DNA from: an uncultured Sutterella sp.
Lineage (GTDB): Bacteria > Pseudomonadota > Gammaproteobacteria > Burkholderiales > Burkholderiaceae_F
Length of the DNA stretch: 64,000 nucleotides
NCBI GenBank assembly: GCA_900757865.1
Contig: CAAEPH010000051.1
Span: 12,336-76,335 of the forward strand
Reading direction: 5' to 3'
Both the position numbers and the translations under genes were made by a program. Shown here one piece after another: positions 33,059 to 42,567 of the stretch; position 1 is the first letter of the stretch; each line of letters starts with the position of its first letter. The notes under the pieces were generated by a model. It made no database searches. It was not told the DNA's origin and saw only the letters and a program-made list of their open reading frames with translations.

Positions 33059-34813
33059 ATGACTACTTTTAACGATCTCGGTCTTTCTGACACGCTTTGT
33101 ACTGCGCTATCCAATTTAGGATTTGAAGAACCCACCCCTATCCAAATGCAGGCCATTCCTGTCATTTTGGCAGGGCATGATATTTTGGGTCAAGCAGCCA
33201 CGGGAACCGGGAAAACAGCCGCCTTTGCTCTACCTTTAATTGAGCGTTATACAATCGATATTGATCCGTCTTCCCCTGTCATTCTAGTTTTGACACCTAC
33301 ACGTGAACTTTGTCTACAAGTCAGTGAGGCATTCCACTCGTATGGGAAAAATACCTCCCTTATCGTCACCCCAATTTATGGCGGACAAGACTACAGTCGA
33401 CAAATTCGTGCTCTCAAACGAGGCACTCATGTGGTTGTTGCCACGCCAGGACGTGCGTTAGACCATATTGGTCGTGGAACACTCGATCTCTCACAAATCA
33501 AAGCCGTCGTTTTAGATGAAGCGGACGAAATGCTCGATCTGGGGTTTGCTGACGAGTTGGATGCTATCTTCGAGACACTTCCTGAGAATGTCCAAACAGC
33601 CCTCTTTTCTGCTACCTTACCTCCTAGAATTGCATCGATTGCCGAAAAACATCTCAACAACCCTACACGTATAACCATTGCTAAGGAAAGGGCCCCAGAA
33701 GGAGAACCACAACGCGTACCTCAGTTCGCCTATGTGGTTGGACACAACTATCGCATGGCTGCTTTGGGTCGTATATTAGATTTAGAAGCACCGGAGTTAG
33801 CCATCATTTTCGCTCGTACACGTAACGAGGTCGATGAATTGACTGAAGCGCTTCGCGCTCGTGGTTACAGTGTAGAGGCATTACACGGGGGGCTCGATCA
33901 ACCTACACGCGACCGTGTCATGAAACGCGCTCGTTCTGGTCAGGTTGAAGTGATCGTCGCCACGGACGTAGCCGCTCGTGGCATTGATTTAGAGAACCTC
34001 ACCCACGTAATCAATTTTGGTATTCCGGCTTCTTACGAAACCTATGTCCATCGAATTGGTCGCACAGGTAGAGCAGGACGTACTGGTACTGCTATTAGTA
34101 TCATTGAACCGAGAGAGCATCGACACTTGCGAGCGCTTGAAGGAATTACCAAAGCTCGTATTGAAATTCGCTCCGTCCCCTCTGCCACTGACGTTAGAGC
34201 TAAGCGTCTTGATCTGCTGAAAGGGGAACTGGTAGAAATTTTAGAAGAGGGTAATTTGGATCATTATCGGGTTATCGTAGAGAGCTTATGCGAAGACTAC
34301 GATCCTTTCGATGTGATTGCTGCCTCTTTACACCTTGCCGAAGAAATGCGTGGGACACAAGACGATGAAATGGATATTCCGCCCTACTCGAGTTTTGAGC
34401 GTCCTCGCAAAAAACGAGAAGATAAACCCTCTCGACGTCAGCAAGATGGGCGCCAACCGTTCCAACGTACCCCTGAACCCGGCATGACTCGTCTGTTCTT
34501 TGGTATTGGACGGCAATCAGGGGTTCGACCCTCAGACCTTGTTGGAGCTATCGCCAACGAGGCTAATGTCCCTTCGAAAGCCATCGGAGCTATCGATATT
34601 TCTGATCGCTTCAGTTTGGTTGAAGTTGACAGTTCCTTAGCTAAAAATATCGTTGAAGCCCTACATGGTGTCCGTTTCAAGGGACGTCCAACCCAGGTAA
34701 AATTTGATCGTCCCGTGGCCCAAAGTGAGGAAGATCGTACGTACCACGGGGTCAAAACAAAGAGGAACTTTTCTCGTGAACAGCGCCCCATGGGGCGTCG
34801 TGCACGACGTTAA
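33059..34813 (+). CDS. deaD: DEAD-box ATP-dependent RNA helicase (DeaD/CsdA type)
   Basis: 584-aa RNA helicase for ribosome assembly and mRNA decay, particularly at low temperature. Motifs: Q motif EPTPIQMQAI, motif I ATGTGKT, Ia PTRELCLQ, II LDEADEM, III SAT, V ATDVAARGID, VI HRIGRTGRAG. A DbpA-type RNA-binding domain follows a basic linker (about residues 475-550, RLFFGIGRQSGVRPSDLVGAI), and the C-terminus is Arg rich. ATG 33059 is the family start; an upstream in-frame Met at 33014 lies within the structured leader. Confidence 0.93.
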   Translation: MTTFNDLGLSDTLCTALSNLGFEEPTPIQMQAIPVILAGHDILGQAATGTGKTAAFALPLIERYTIDIDPSSPVILVLTPTRELCLQVSEAFHSYGKNTSLIVTPIYGGQDYSRQIRALKRGTHVVVATPGRALDHIGRGTLDLSQIKAVVLDEADEMLDLGFADELDAIFETLPENVQTALFSATLPPRIASIAEKHLNNPTRITIAKERAPEGEPQRVPQFAYVVGHNYRMAALGRILDLEAPELAIIFARTRNEVDELTEALRARGYSVEALHGGLDQPTRDRVMKRARSGQVEVIVATDVAARGIDLENLTHVINFGIPASYETYVHRIGRTGRAGRTGTAISIIEPREHRHLRALEGITKARIEIRSVPSATDVRAKRLDLLKGELVEILEEGNLDHYRVIVESLCEDYDPFDVIAASLHLAEEMRGTQDDEMDIPPYSSFERPRKKREDKPSRRQQDGRQPFQRTPEPGMTRLFFGIGRQSGVRPSDLVGAIANEANVPSKAIGAIDISDRFSLVEVDSSLAKNIVEALHGVRFKGRPTQVKFDRPVAQSEEDRTYHGVKTKRNFSREQRPMGRRARR

Positions 34814-34861
34814 GCACCTAGGTATGCTTTTTTGATTTAGCTTTTCTGTCGTATTACTGCA

Positions 34862-35491
34862 ATGTCATCAGCACGAATTCGTCTAATGGTTGGACTAGGG
34901 AATATGGGAGCCGAATATGACCATACCCGTCATAATGTTGGATTCTGGTTCCTCGATCAACTAGCCAACCAATCTCATGTTCAATTCCGTGAAGAGACAA
35001 AATTTCACGGTTCCGTTGCTCGATCTCGTCTCCAAGGAGAAGATGTTTGGCTTTTAAAGCCGTCAACTTATATGAACCGTTCGGGTGATGCAGTCATCAC
35101 CTTAGCCCAGTACTACAAGATTTCCCCTCAAGAAATCCTCGTGATTCACGATGATTTAGATCTTCCTCCGGGATGCATGAAATTTAAGTGTGGTGGTGGC
35201 ACTGCCGGTCACAATGGGTTGAAAGATATCACAGCCAAACTCGCCACCCCCAATTACTGGCGATTGCGCTTTGGCATTGGACATCCCCGTAACTTGGGGA
35301 TGCAACAGGGGGTTGCTGACTTTGTTCTTTCCTCACCGTCTCGAGAACATCTCCAACTCATTGAACAGTGTCAACAACAAGCCTTGAATAGTATTGCGGA
35401 TTTGGCCACAGGAGAAACCGATCGATTTATTCGCAGTATCTCTAAGTACGGCCATCTTCCCAAGAAAAGTCCCGACAGTACTCCAGAGTAA
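34862..35491 (+). CDS. pth: Peptidyl-tRNA hydrolase
   Basis: Recycles peptidyl-tRNA released from stalled ribosomes. 209 aa; GLGNMGAEYDHTRHNVGFW carries the catalytic His, and VIHDDLDLPPGCMKFKCGG with GTAGHNGLKD carries the conserved Asp and Asn. Starts 48 nt after deaD and is followed after 13 nt by a DUF523 gene. Confidence 0.96.
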   Translation: MSSARIRLMVGLGNMGAEYDHTRHNVGFWFLDQLANQSHVQFREETKFHGSVARSRLQGEDVWLLKPSTYMNRSGDAVITLAQYYKISPQEILVIHDDLDLPPGCMKFKCGGGTAGHNGLKDITAKLATPNYWRLRFGIGHPRNLGMQQGVADFVLSSPSREHLQLIEQCQQQALNSIADLATGETDRFIRSISKYGHLPKKSPDSTPE

Positions 35492-35504
35492 ATCGATCGT
35501 GACT

Positions 35505-35990
35505 ATGCTGTTGATTAGTCAATGTCTTTTGGGTTACCGCTGTCGCTATGACAGTAGCGCCTCCTCTGATATGCGAGAACGCCTTTCTCGGTTGGGGTAC
35601 TCCGAACAAGATCTCCTGGCCGTATGTCCAGAAACGCTTGGGGGATTACCTACACCACGCTTCCCTGCGGAAGTCATCACCATTCAAGGCAAGCGTGTCG
35701 TCATCAACAAGGCTGGACAAGATGTAACACAAGCTTTTCGGGACGGAGCAAATCAGACGCTTCAACTCGCACAAAAATACCAAGTTCGTACGGCGTTGCT
35801 TAAAAGCAAAAGTCCTTCTTGTGGCGTGCATGCTATTTATGACGGTCACTTTCATGGTGTTTTAAAATCAGAGCCAGGTCTCACTACTGAAAAACTTGTT
35901 GCTGCAGGTATCCACGTACTTGATGAAACTGAAATTGATCAACTTCCACCCAACAAAGAATGCTCAACCTCTTCGACAGAGAAGCGTTAA
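35505..35990 (+). CDS. DUF523 family protein
   Basis: 161-aa cytosolic protein of the DUF523 family. Recognisable landmarks are LISQCLLGYRCRYDSS, AVCPETLGGLPTPRFPAE and LLKSKSPSCG, with three well conserved cysteines that may bind a metal or take part in redox chemistry. Function is not established in general. The frame is open into pth, but ATG 35505 starts the family's N-terminus. It probably shares a transcript with pth. Confidence 0.88.
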   Translation: MLLISQCLLGYRCRYDSSASSDMRERLSRLGYSEQDLLAVCPETLGGLPTPRFPAEVITIQGKRVVINKAGQDVTQAFRDGANQTLQLAQKYQVRTALLKSKSPSCGVHAIYDGHFHGVLKSEPGLTTEKLVAAGIHVLDETEIDQLPPNKECSTSSTEKR

Positions 35991-36077
35991 GACCGTTCTT
36001 GCTTTGGGTATTTCGTTAAAATAAGTCATTCTGACGACTGTCTTTCCAAATTTTCTTTTTATTTAAGAGATTTTCCT

Positions 36078-37172
36078 ATGGGTTTAAAGTGTGGCATTGT
36101 TGGATTGCCTAATGTTGGCAAATCCACAATCTTCAATGCGTTAACCAAAGCAGGAATTGCTGCAGAGAACTACCCCTTTTGTACCATTGAACCAAATGTG
36201 GGTATTGTTGAGGTTCCCGACAATCGACTAAAATCGCTAGCCGAAATCGTTTCTCCACAAAAAATCGTCCCTGCCACCGTTGAATTTGTGGATATTGCAG
36301 GTCTTGTAGCGGGAGCAAGTAAGGGGGAAGGGTTAGGTAATCAATTCCTTGCCAACATCCGAGAGTGTGATGCTATCGCGCATATTGTGCGTTGCTTCAA
36401 CGATGACAATATCGTCCATGTCGCTGGCAAAGTCGACCCTCTTGACGACATCAATGTCATAAACACTGAATTAGCCCTTGCAGACTTACAAACTGTTGAA
36501 AAAGCGCTCAATCGCTACAGCAAACAAGCCCGTTCTGGCGGTGATAAAGAAGCCTTGAAATTGGTATTGGTGCTCGAGAAGATTCAGCCAGCACTCAACG
36601 AAGGCAAGGCCGTTCGAACTGTCGCCTTAACGGACGAAGAAAAAGAAACAATTCGTAGCCTATTCCTATTGACGTCTAAACCCGTTATGTATGTCGCTAA
36701 CGTGGAAGAAGGTGGTTTCGAAAACAACCCTCTTCTTGAGGCAGTTAAAACTTATGCCAAAGAAGAAAATGCACCAGTGGTTGCTGTTTGCGCCAAGATT
36801 GAAGCTGAAATTGCCGATCTGGATGATGACGACAAAGCCATGTTCTTGGCCGATATGGGAATGGAAGAAGCTGGACTTGATCGTGTGATTCGAGCTGGTT
36901 ATCAGCTCCTTGGTCTGCAGACTTACTTCACAGCAGGTGTTAAAGAAGTCCGAGCTTGGACCATTCACAAGGGTGACACTGCTCCACAAGCCGCTGGCGT
37001 CATTCACTCAGATTTTGAACGCGGTTTCATTCGCGCTCAGACCATCGGATATGACGACTACATTGCGTATCATGGTGAAAAAGGTGCCCAAGAAGCTGGG
37101 AAAATGCGAGCAGAAGGTAAGGACTACATTGTCCAAGATGGCGATGTCATGAATTTCCTCTTTAACGTCTAA
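36078..37172 (+). CDS. ychF: Ribosome-associated ATPase/GTPase YchF (OLA1 family)
   Basis: 364 aa, the usual length. G1 GLPNVGKST, G3 DIAGLVAGASKGEGLGNQFL and the altered G4 NVEE, which in this family favours ATP, are all present. A helical hairpin insert and a C-terminal TGS domain (TYFTAGVKEVRAWTIHKGDT) follow. YchF binds ribosomes and modulates oxidative stress responses; catalase and peroxidase effects are known in E. coli. It is followed by a terminator. Confidence 0.97.
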   Translation: MGLKCGIVGLPNVGKSTIFNALTKAGIAAENYPFCTIEPNVGIVEVPDNRLKSLAEIVSPQKIVPATVEFVDIAGLVAGASKGEGLGNQFLANIRECDAIAHIVRCFNDDNIVHVAGKVDPLDDINVINTELALADLQTVEKALNRYSKQARSGGDKEALKLVLVLEKIQPALNEGKAVRTVALTDEEKETIRSLFLLTSKPVMYVANVEEGGFENNPLLEAVKTYAKEENAPVVAVCAKIEAEIADLDDDDKAMFLADMGMEEAGLDRVIRAGYQLLGLQTYFTAGVKEVRAWTIHKGDTAPQAAGVIHSDFERGFIRAQTIGYDDYIAYHGEKGAQEAGKMRAEGKDYIVQDGDVMNFLFNV

Positions 37173-37193
37173 GCAACCGTTCCAACCCATTCG

Positions 37194-37234
37194 AAAAAGC
37201 CCACACGTTTTGTCACGTTGTGGGCTTTGTTTTG
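37194..37234 (+). terminator. Rho-independent terminator after ychF
   Basis: AAAGCCCACA pairs with TGTGGGCTTT (37196-37205 with 37219-37228), followed by GTTTTG. Confidence 0.85.
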
Positions 37235-37270
37235 TAAGATAGGAATCAGTTACAAACTTGAGGATTTCTC

Positions 37271-37642
37271 ATGACCACCACTCAATCCAAACAACGCAAA
37301 GAGATTGCTGACCGACTTCGCTTGGAGCGTGAACGGCTAGGGTATAGTTCCCATCAAATTGCCCAACTGCTTGGCGTCAGCGATAGTGTCTATGCCTCGT
37401 TTGAAAATGGTCAAGGGGACCCAGGACTCTACAACCTGCCTCGTCTAGCCGCCTGCGGTTTCGATATTCTCTTCATTGCTACCAACGAACGACATACCCC
37501 GATGGAAGAGGAAAATGAACTGTTAAGGCGGTTTCGAGAATTATCCCAACGTGGACGCACCTCAATATTCACCACCCTCGATGCGCTAGAGCGTCTAGCG
37601 CCAAATATCAAACAAACCATTAGAGGGCGTTTTAAACGTTAA
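37271..37642 (+). CDS. XRE-family helix-turn-helix regulator
   Basis: 123-aa DNA-binding protein. The HTH spans about residues 9-63: RLRLERERLGYSSHQIAQLL, then GVSDSVYASFENGQGDP. The C-terminal half is charged and helical (EEENELLRRFRELSQRGR) and may mediate dimerisation. It could be a phage-type repressor or a lone antitoxin-like regulator, but no toxin or phage gene is adjacent. It lies between ychF and ahpC; whether it controls ahpCF is untested. Confidence 0.85.
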   Translation: MTTTQSKQRKEIADRLRLERERLGYSSHQIAQLLGVSDSVYASFENGQGDPGLYNLPRLAACGFDILFIATNERHTPMEEENELLRRFRELSQRGRTSIFTTLDALERLAPNIKQTIRGRFKR

Positions 37643-37720
37643 CTCTGTGAAATCACAAGGTTTTTTCAAATATCCTCCAGGAATTTAGTAACTTTTTGTG
37701 ATAGTTTTTTTCTTACGATA

Positions 37721-37749
37721 TTGACTTACTAATAAAATTTTGCTAGTAT
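37721..37749 (+). promoter_or_regulatory. Sigma-70 promoter of ahpC
   Basis: -35 TTGACT (37721-37726) and -10 TAGTAT (37744-37749) with exact 17-bp spacing, about 48 bp before ATG 37798. The upstream A/T-rich stretch holds ATAG-N7-CTTA (37701-37715), at best a degenerate OxyR half-site. The ribosome site AGGAG is strong. Confidence 0.75.
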
Positions 37750-37797
37750 ACCTCCAACACGTTGAGGGAATTAACCTCTATCTATTAGGAGTAATCA

Positions 37798-38361
37798 ATG
37801 TCTTTGCTGAATACTGAAATCAAGCCTTTCAAGGCTCAGGCTTTTCACAATGGTGAATTTATTACGTTGACCGATGCTGACCTCAAGGGTCACTGGTCTG
37901 TCGTCTTCTTCTATCCAGCAGACTTTACCTTTGTCTGCCCGACCGAATTGGAAGACCTTGCCGATACGTATGAACAGTTCAAGAAGATCGGCGTTGAAAT
38001 TTACTCGGTCTCTACCGACACTCACTTTACCCACAAAGCTTGGCATGAAAGCTCCCCAGCTGTCGGTAAAGTTCCCTTCCCGATGATTGGTGACCCCACG
38101 ACCACCATCTCTCGTAACTTCGACGTTTTGATTGAAGCCGATGGCTTGGCTGAACGTGGTACGTTTGTTATCAACCCCGAAGGCAAGATCGTTGTGATGG
38201 AACATCATGACGGTGGCATCGGTCGCGATGCTCACGAACTCCTCCGCAAGGTTCAGGCTGCTCAATACATCGCTGCCAATCCTGGCCAGGTTTGCCCAGC
38301 TAAGTGGACGCCGGGTGCTGACACCTTGACGCCGTCGCTTGACCTTGTTGGTAAACTCTAA
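37798..38361 (+). CDS. ahpC: Alkyl hydroperoxide reductase subunit C (peroxiredoxin)
   Basis: 187-aa typical 2-Cys peroxiredoxin. The peroxidatic Cys is in DFTFVCPTELEDL (about residue 46) and the resolving Cys in PGQVCPAKWTPG. Detoxifies H2O2 and organic peroxides in the cytoplasm, reduced by AhpF. Codon use is strongly biased, as in highly expressed genes. A terminator hairpin separates it from ahpF. Confidence 0.97.
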   Translation: MSLLNTEIKPFKAQAFHNGEFITLTDADLKGHWSVVFFYPADFTFVCPTELEDLADTYEQFKKIGVEIYSVSTDTHFTHKAWHESSPAVGKVPFPMIGDPTTTISRNFDVLIEADGLAERGTFVINPEGKIVVMEHHDGGIGRDAHELLRKVQAAQYIAANPGQVCPAKWTPGADTLTPSLDLVGKL

Positions 38362-38393
38362 TCGACGACCTATACCAACGGTCCTATGACTTT

Positions 38394-38427
38394 AACCGCA
38401 GGATCTTAAACTCCTGCGGTTTTTTTG
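38394..38427 (+). terminator. Intrinsic terminator between ahpC and ahpF
   Basis: AACCGCAGGA / TCCTGCGGTT perfect 10-bp stem followed by a run of eight Ts. It ends only 15 nt before the ahpF start, so ahpF is probably read by leakage through this terminator. Confidence 0.92.
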
Positions 38428-38442
38428 ATTACAGAGATCCCA

Positions 38443-40002
38443 ATGCTTGATGCTAATTTACAAAATCAACTTCGCGCCTATTTTGCGAAGTTACAGCGCC
38501 CTGTTGTTTTGAAAGCTAACCTAGACTCCTCTAAGGGCGCAAGTGATATGGATGCCTTCTTAACGGAAGTGGCTTCACTGTCTCCTTCTTTGACCTATGA
38601 AAAAGAGTCTCGCACAGATGTTCGTGCGCCCAGCTTCCAAATCACAGCTTCTGGCGCTGATATGGGCATTCGTTTTGCTGGTACCCCCTTGGGTCATGAG
38701 TTCACGAGTTTTGTGTTAGCCGTTCTACAAGCCGGTGGTCATCCTCCTAAAGTAACGGAAGACCAACTCCAGCAAATTAAGGCCTTAAGTGAACCACTCA
38801 ACTTCGAAGTGTACTTCTCTTTGTCCTGCCACAATTGTCCCGATGTCGTCCAAGCACTAAATTTGATGGCTACCATCAATCCAAACGTCCGAGTGACAAG
38901 CATTGATGGCGCCTTGTATCGTGATGAAGTGAATGAACGCAACGTCATGGCTGTTCCGGCAGTCTTCCTCAATGGCAAGTCCTTCATTTCGGGACGCCGT
39001 GAATTGGGAGAAATCTTAGCGAAGCTCGACACTGATGGCTCTGCAACGCAAAAAATCGCAGAAAAACTTTCTGCTAAGGAAACGTTTGACATCTTAGTCG
39101 TAGGCTCCGGCCCCGCTGGATCAACCGCCGCCATTTATGCCGCTCGTAAAGGTTTACGTACCGGTATGGTGTCTGAACGTTTAGGTGGACAAGTCAATGA
39201 GACGGCTGATATTCAAAACTTCACATCCATCCTATCGACCACTGGCGAGGCTCTAGCCAAAAACTTCGCTATTCACGTTCAGTCGTATAACGTCGATATG
39301 ATCAACAATCAACGCGTTGAACGACTCGAAAAGGTTAATAACCTTTGGAAGCTTCACCTGAGCTCTGGTGCAACATTAACAGCGAAAGCGGTTATTGCAG
39401 CCACGGGAGCTCGCTGGAAGACGCTTAACGTACCTGGAGAAGAAGAACTCAAAGGTCACGGCGTTGCCTACTGTCCCCATTGTGATGGCCCCCTATTCAA
39501 AGGAATGGATGTAGCTGTCGTTGGTGGTGGTAACTCGGGCGTTGAAGCGGCAATTGATTTGGCGGGTATTTGCCATCATGTCACTCTACTCCAGTCGCCT
39601 GACCATCTCAAAGCTGACGAAGTACTTCAGGAAAAAGTCCGCAGTCTCAAGAATGTCACGATCCTCTGTAATGCTCGTACGACTGAACTCACGGGCGACA
39701 ATGGCAAATTACAGACGCTGACTTACCGTGATAAAACCACGGACACGCTACACAATATCGATGTAGCAGGCTGCTTTGTTCAAGTCGGCCTTGTTCCTAA
39801 CACCGATTGGGTAAAAGGTGCTGCCGAACTCAATCAATATGGTGAAATCATTATTAATGATCACGGTGCTACATCGGCTGAGGGTCTGTTCGCGGCGGGT
39901 GACTGCACGGCGATTCCCTATAAGCAAGTCGTTATTGGGTTGGGTGAAGGCGCTAAAGCCGCTCTGGGAGCCTTTGACTATCTCATTCGTCGACACGACT
40001 AA
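38443..40002 (+). CDS. ahpF: Alkyl hydroperoxide reductase subunit F
   Basis: 519-aa flavoprotein disulfide reductase that passes electrons from NADH to AhpC. It has an N-terminal double thioredoxin-like domain with redox pair SCHNCPDVV (about residues 123-126), FAD site VVGSGPAGSTAAIYAARKG, active CxxC CPHCDG, NAD(P)H site VGGGNSGVEAA and C-terminal FAD motif GLFAAGDCT. ATG 38443 is preferred over the more distal in-frame start, which lies within the terminator T-run. Confidence 0.97.
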   Translation: MLDANLQNQLRAYFAKLQRPVVLKANLDSSKGASDMDAFLTEVASLSPSLTYEKESRTDVRAPSFQITASGADMGIRFAGTPLGHEFTSFVLAVLQAGGHPPKVTEDQLQQIKALSEPLNFEVYFSLSCHNCPDVVQALNLMATINPNVRVTSIDGALYRDEVNERNVMAVPAVFLNGKSFISGRRELGEILAKLDTDGSATQKIAEKLSAKETFDILVVGSGPAGSTAAIYAARKGLRTGMVSERLGGQVNETADIQNFTSILSTTGEALAKNFAIHVQSYNVDMINNQRVERLEKVNNLWKLHLSSGATLTAKAVIAATGARWKTLNVPGEEELKGHGVAYCPHCDGPLFKGMDVAVVGGGNSGVEAAIDLAGICHHVTLLQSPDHLKADEVLQEKVRSLKNVTILCNARTTELTGDNGKLQTLTYRDKTTDTLHNIDVAGCFVQVGLVPNTDWVKGAAELNQYGEIIINDHGATSAEGLFAAGDCTAIPYKQVVIGLGEGAKAALGAFDYLIRRHD

Positions 40003-40021
40003 GTTCACATTTCCCTAACAT

Positions 40022-40059
40022 AAACTGAGGCATCACCACAGGTGATCCTCAGTTTTTTT
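40022..40059 (+). terminator. Rho-independent terminator after ahpF
   Basis: Strong stem AACTGAGG-CATCACC / GGTGAT-CCTCAGTT followed by seven Ts. Confidence 0.95.
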
Positions 40060-40076
40060 GTTTTTCCCTGCTCCAC

Positions 40077-40128
40077 AAAAACACTCCAGAGGTTTCATAA
40101 AAAAGACAACAGGGTAATGAGTGTTTTT
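40077..40128. repeat. Inverted repeat upstream of the AsmA-like gene
   Basis: AAAAACACT (40077-40085) and AGTGTTTTT (40120-40128): perfect 9-bp arms 34 bp apart. Could be an operator or a long-loop hairpin; the remaining 100 bp to the gene is featureless. Confidence 0.35.
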
Positions 40129-40229
40129 CACAGAACCCCTTTAGGTAAGCCTAACTTCTCGGCTCTATTCTCAGCTCGTGCTAACATCCTCTTAAACTCA
40201 TTTATTTACCTTTTTCTACTCCTAAAGCG

Positions 40230-42221
40230 ATGCTGTCTTGGCAACTTTCTATGAAGCGACTTCTTCGAAGCTTATTACTGTTTTTCTTAGCCTTAGCCTC
40301 TTTAGGATTAATCATTGTGATCTCCTTGCACTGGCTCATTACGCCAAGTCATGTATATGAACGCATTGAATCATCACTGCAGCAGGAGCTTCACCTTTCG
40401 CTCCAGTCCGATGGGCTTCCTTCCGTAAAACTACTCCCTCGTCTAAGCATTACTTTCCCTCGAGGGCAACTCCGGTCCTTGGACAATCCGCAATGGCAAT
40501 TGACTTATGCCAAGACTGTCATCACAATGCCAACGTTGGCCTATTGGGCAAAAACTCCTAAGTTGACGCAGGTTGATTTTTCTAATGCCACCCTAACCAC
40601 TGATGAGTCTTTTTCCCTGTCTAACTCATCCGTCCAGGAGTTTTTAAAGTACCCTATTGAACACATAAATTTACTGAATTTTAATGTGAGAGATAGTGAC
40701 TGGGCAGCTCAGCACCTCACGCTCCATTTGGACACCCTTCCCTCGTCTTTACGGCAATTGGATTTTGAGGGAGAACTGCTCATTCACAACCAACGCGTTC
40801 ACACGCAGCTCAAGGGACTTCTTCCTGGCGTATCTCAAATGGCTGAGTCCGTGCTCCCAATTGAACAGTTGAAAGGAGAAATGAAAGGGACGAACTGGCA
40901 AATCACGATTGAAAAAGGGCGAATTCCAGATGCTTTAAACACTCCAGAGCAGTGGCAAGAATTGCAAGGGAACGCACAACACACTCGATTTGGCGAGTTC
41001 TTTTGGCAAAGCCAATCTCTTCTCTGCACATTTAATCGCCTACATCTCCATGACGCACAACTCACGCCTGTCGGAGCAACCGCGGTAAATTGGGGACTCA
41101 CTCTATCGGGAGATATTGACTGGAAGGACTCAAGCCTTCTCGTTCCCAAGCTGATTCTCCAAACCTCACCAGACACATCATGGGGTACGGCCTTTCTTTC
41201 TGGGTTCGCGAAATATGATCTAACAAATCAAGCCTTTAATCTATCTTTATCGGGCCTCTTACAAGATACTCCTGCATCCATTCAATTAGAGCGACAAGGG
41301 AGCACTGTATCTCTTGTTTCTCCTATCCAAGGTCATATTGAAGTCGCTCGATTCCCTGCCGTATCGCCCACATCCGCACTCAAAGCGATCGATATGCTTT
41401 GGCCTGAATCTGCAGAGATTGGCATCAAAATCCATACGCTAGATCAACCTCCCCTCAATAACATAGAGGGAAAACTACGTATTGCTCATAACGAGCTGTC
41501 CTCTGTTGCACCTGGTCTACAGGCTGATATCTTGGGAAAACCTGCCCTACTGACTTTTTCTATCGCTCGCGATGCTCACTGGCAAGCCAATCTAGAAACC
41601 TACCATACCGAACTTCAAGCGCTTGGATGGCCTCTCCCCCTATCGGGCTTAACCAATCTTCACTTAATTGGGCAGGGATACATTGGGAAATCCTCGGATT
41701 GGAAAGGAAACTTCCTCATCCAGAGTGGGCAACTCATAGGAATCAACATCCCAGAGATCGCCCGCCTTCTCAAAGAAGAAATCCCAGTTAACCAACCTCC
41801 CGAAGTCTTTACGCACCACTCGAGAACCTCTTTCCCTAAGGCTCAAGGACACTTGAGCTTCACGACCCAAGAGGGCTGGAAACTGTCTCAACTTGTCATC
41901 CAGACATCACAATGGAACCTCAAAGCCAACGGGGATTTAACCTCTGAAAAAAGCCAAATGACCGGAGAGGTGGACCTTAAGCTCTTCGCCAAAACCGTCC
42001 CTTTACCTTTTTCGGTTTCGCAATCTAAAGGCACACCTCCTACATGGGTAACTCAGTGGGAGAGAGCAACTGATCTGCTGCAAGAAGAAGCCGAGCAACT
42101 TCCTTGGAGTTGGGATCGTGCTAAACAAAAAGGGAAACGCTGGTGGCAGAACTTTGAACAGTGGCTCTCAACGGTCATTCCGTTTGATCTTTGGATAGAA
42201 AAGCTTCAGAGCTTTTTTTAG
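40230..42221 (+). CDS. AsmA-like protein
   Basis: 663-aa envelope protein with one N-terminal membrane anchor (LLRSLLLFFLALASLGLIIVISL). A long beta-rich periplasmic body follows: KLLPRLSITFPRGQLRSLDNP at the N-terminal chorein-like end, and LSGLTNLHLIGQGYIGKSSDW and FLIQSGQLIGINIPEIARLL in the AsmA C-terminal repeat. AsmA relatives are thought to carry phospholipids between membranes. The Met at 40251 (MKRLLRS) is an equally good start, since neither has a clear ribosome site. It is convergent with fdx. Confidence 0.82.
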   Translation: MLSWQLSMKRLLRSLLLFFLALASLGLIIVISLHWLITPSHVYERIESSLQQELHLSLQSDGLPSVKLLPRLSITFPRGQLRSLDNPQWQLTYAKTVITMPTLAYWAKTPKLTQVDFSNATLTTDESFSLSNSSVQEFLKYPIEHINLLNFNVRDSDWAAQHLTLHLDTLPSSLRQLDFEGELLIHNQRVHTQLKGLLPGVSQMAESVLPIEQLKGEMKGTNWQITIEKGRIPDALNTPEQWQELQGNAQHTRFGEFFWQSQSLLCTFNRLHLHDAQLTPVGATAVNWGLTLSGDIDWKDSSLLVPKLILQTSPDTSWGTAFLSGFAKYDLTNQAFNLSLSGLLQDTPASIQLERQGSTVSLVSPIQGHIEVARFPAVSPTSALKAIDMLWPESAEIGIKIHTLDQPPLNNIEGKLRIAHNELSSVAPGLQADILGKPALLTFSIARDAHWQANLETYHTELQALGWPLPLSGLTNLHLIGQGYIGKSSDWKGNFLIQSGQLIGINIPEIARLLKEEIPVNQPPEVFTHHSRTSFPKAQGHLSFTTQEGWKLSQLVIQTSQWNLKANGDLTSEKSQMTGEVDLKLFAKTVPLPFSVSQSKGTPPTWVTQWERATDLLQEEAEQLPWSWDRAKQKGKRWWQNFEQWLSTVIPFDLWIEKLQSFF

Positions 42222-42257
42222 CCTCAATTTAGCAAGTGAAACTCCAGGTCGCTCTCG

Positions 42258-42563
42258 TTATGAATGGCGGAAATCAGGAATACCCGTTTCTTCTATGGCT
42301 TTTTGTACACGTCGCCGAAGTTTCAGACGTTGCGCTTTCTCTAGCAATTGTTCACGACTCTCTTGGCGACGAGGATTAGGAATAATACATTCCTCTATGG
42401 GGCAAAGTGATACGCATTGGGGAGATGCGTACTCACCAACACACTCTGTACACTTACCCGCCCGAATAAAGAAATATTCTTCCCCCATCTCAATAGCCTG
42501 ATTGGGGCACTCTGGCTCACACACGCCACAATTGATACAAGTATCCGTTATCATCAGGGCCAT
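42258..42563 (-). CDS. fdx: 2[4Fe-4S] ferredoxin (YfhL/Alvin type)
   Basis: 101-aa ferredoxin. The two cluster motifs are CINCGVCEPECPN and, with the Alvin-type insertion, CTECVGEYASPQCVSLCP; a C-terminal helical extension (EQLLEKAQRLKLRRR) is typical of this subgroup. Low-potential electron carrier of unassigned partners. It follows coaD by 4 nt, the standard coaD-fdx arrangement of beta- and gammaproteobacteria. Confidence 0.95.
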   Translation of the reverse strand: MALMITDTCINCGVCEPECPNQAIEMGEEYFFIRAGKCTECVGEYASPQCVSLCPIEECIIPNPRRQESREQLLEKAQRLKLRRRVQKAIEETGIPDFRHS

Positions 42564-42567
42564 TTTT

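Noticed and set aside
37271..37642. XRE gene as a sign of a prophage or toxin-antitoxin module
   Set aside because: No phage structural gene, integrase or toxin-like small gene is adjacent; flanks are ychF and ahpC.
37695..37726. OxyR binding site upstream of ahpC
   Set aside because: Only one ATAG half-site with a poor partner; kept as a remark in the promoter entry, not as a site.
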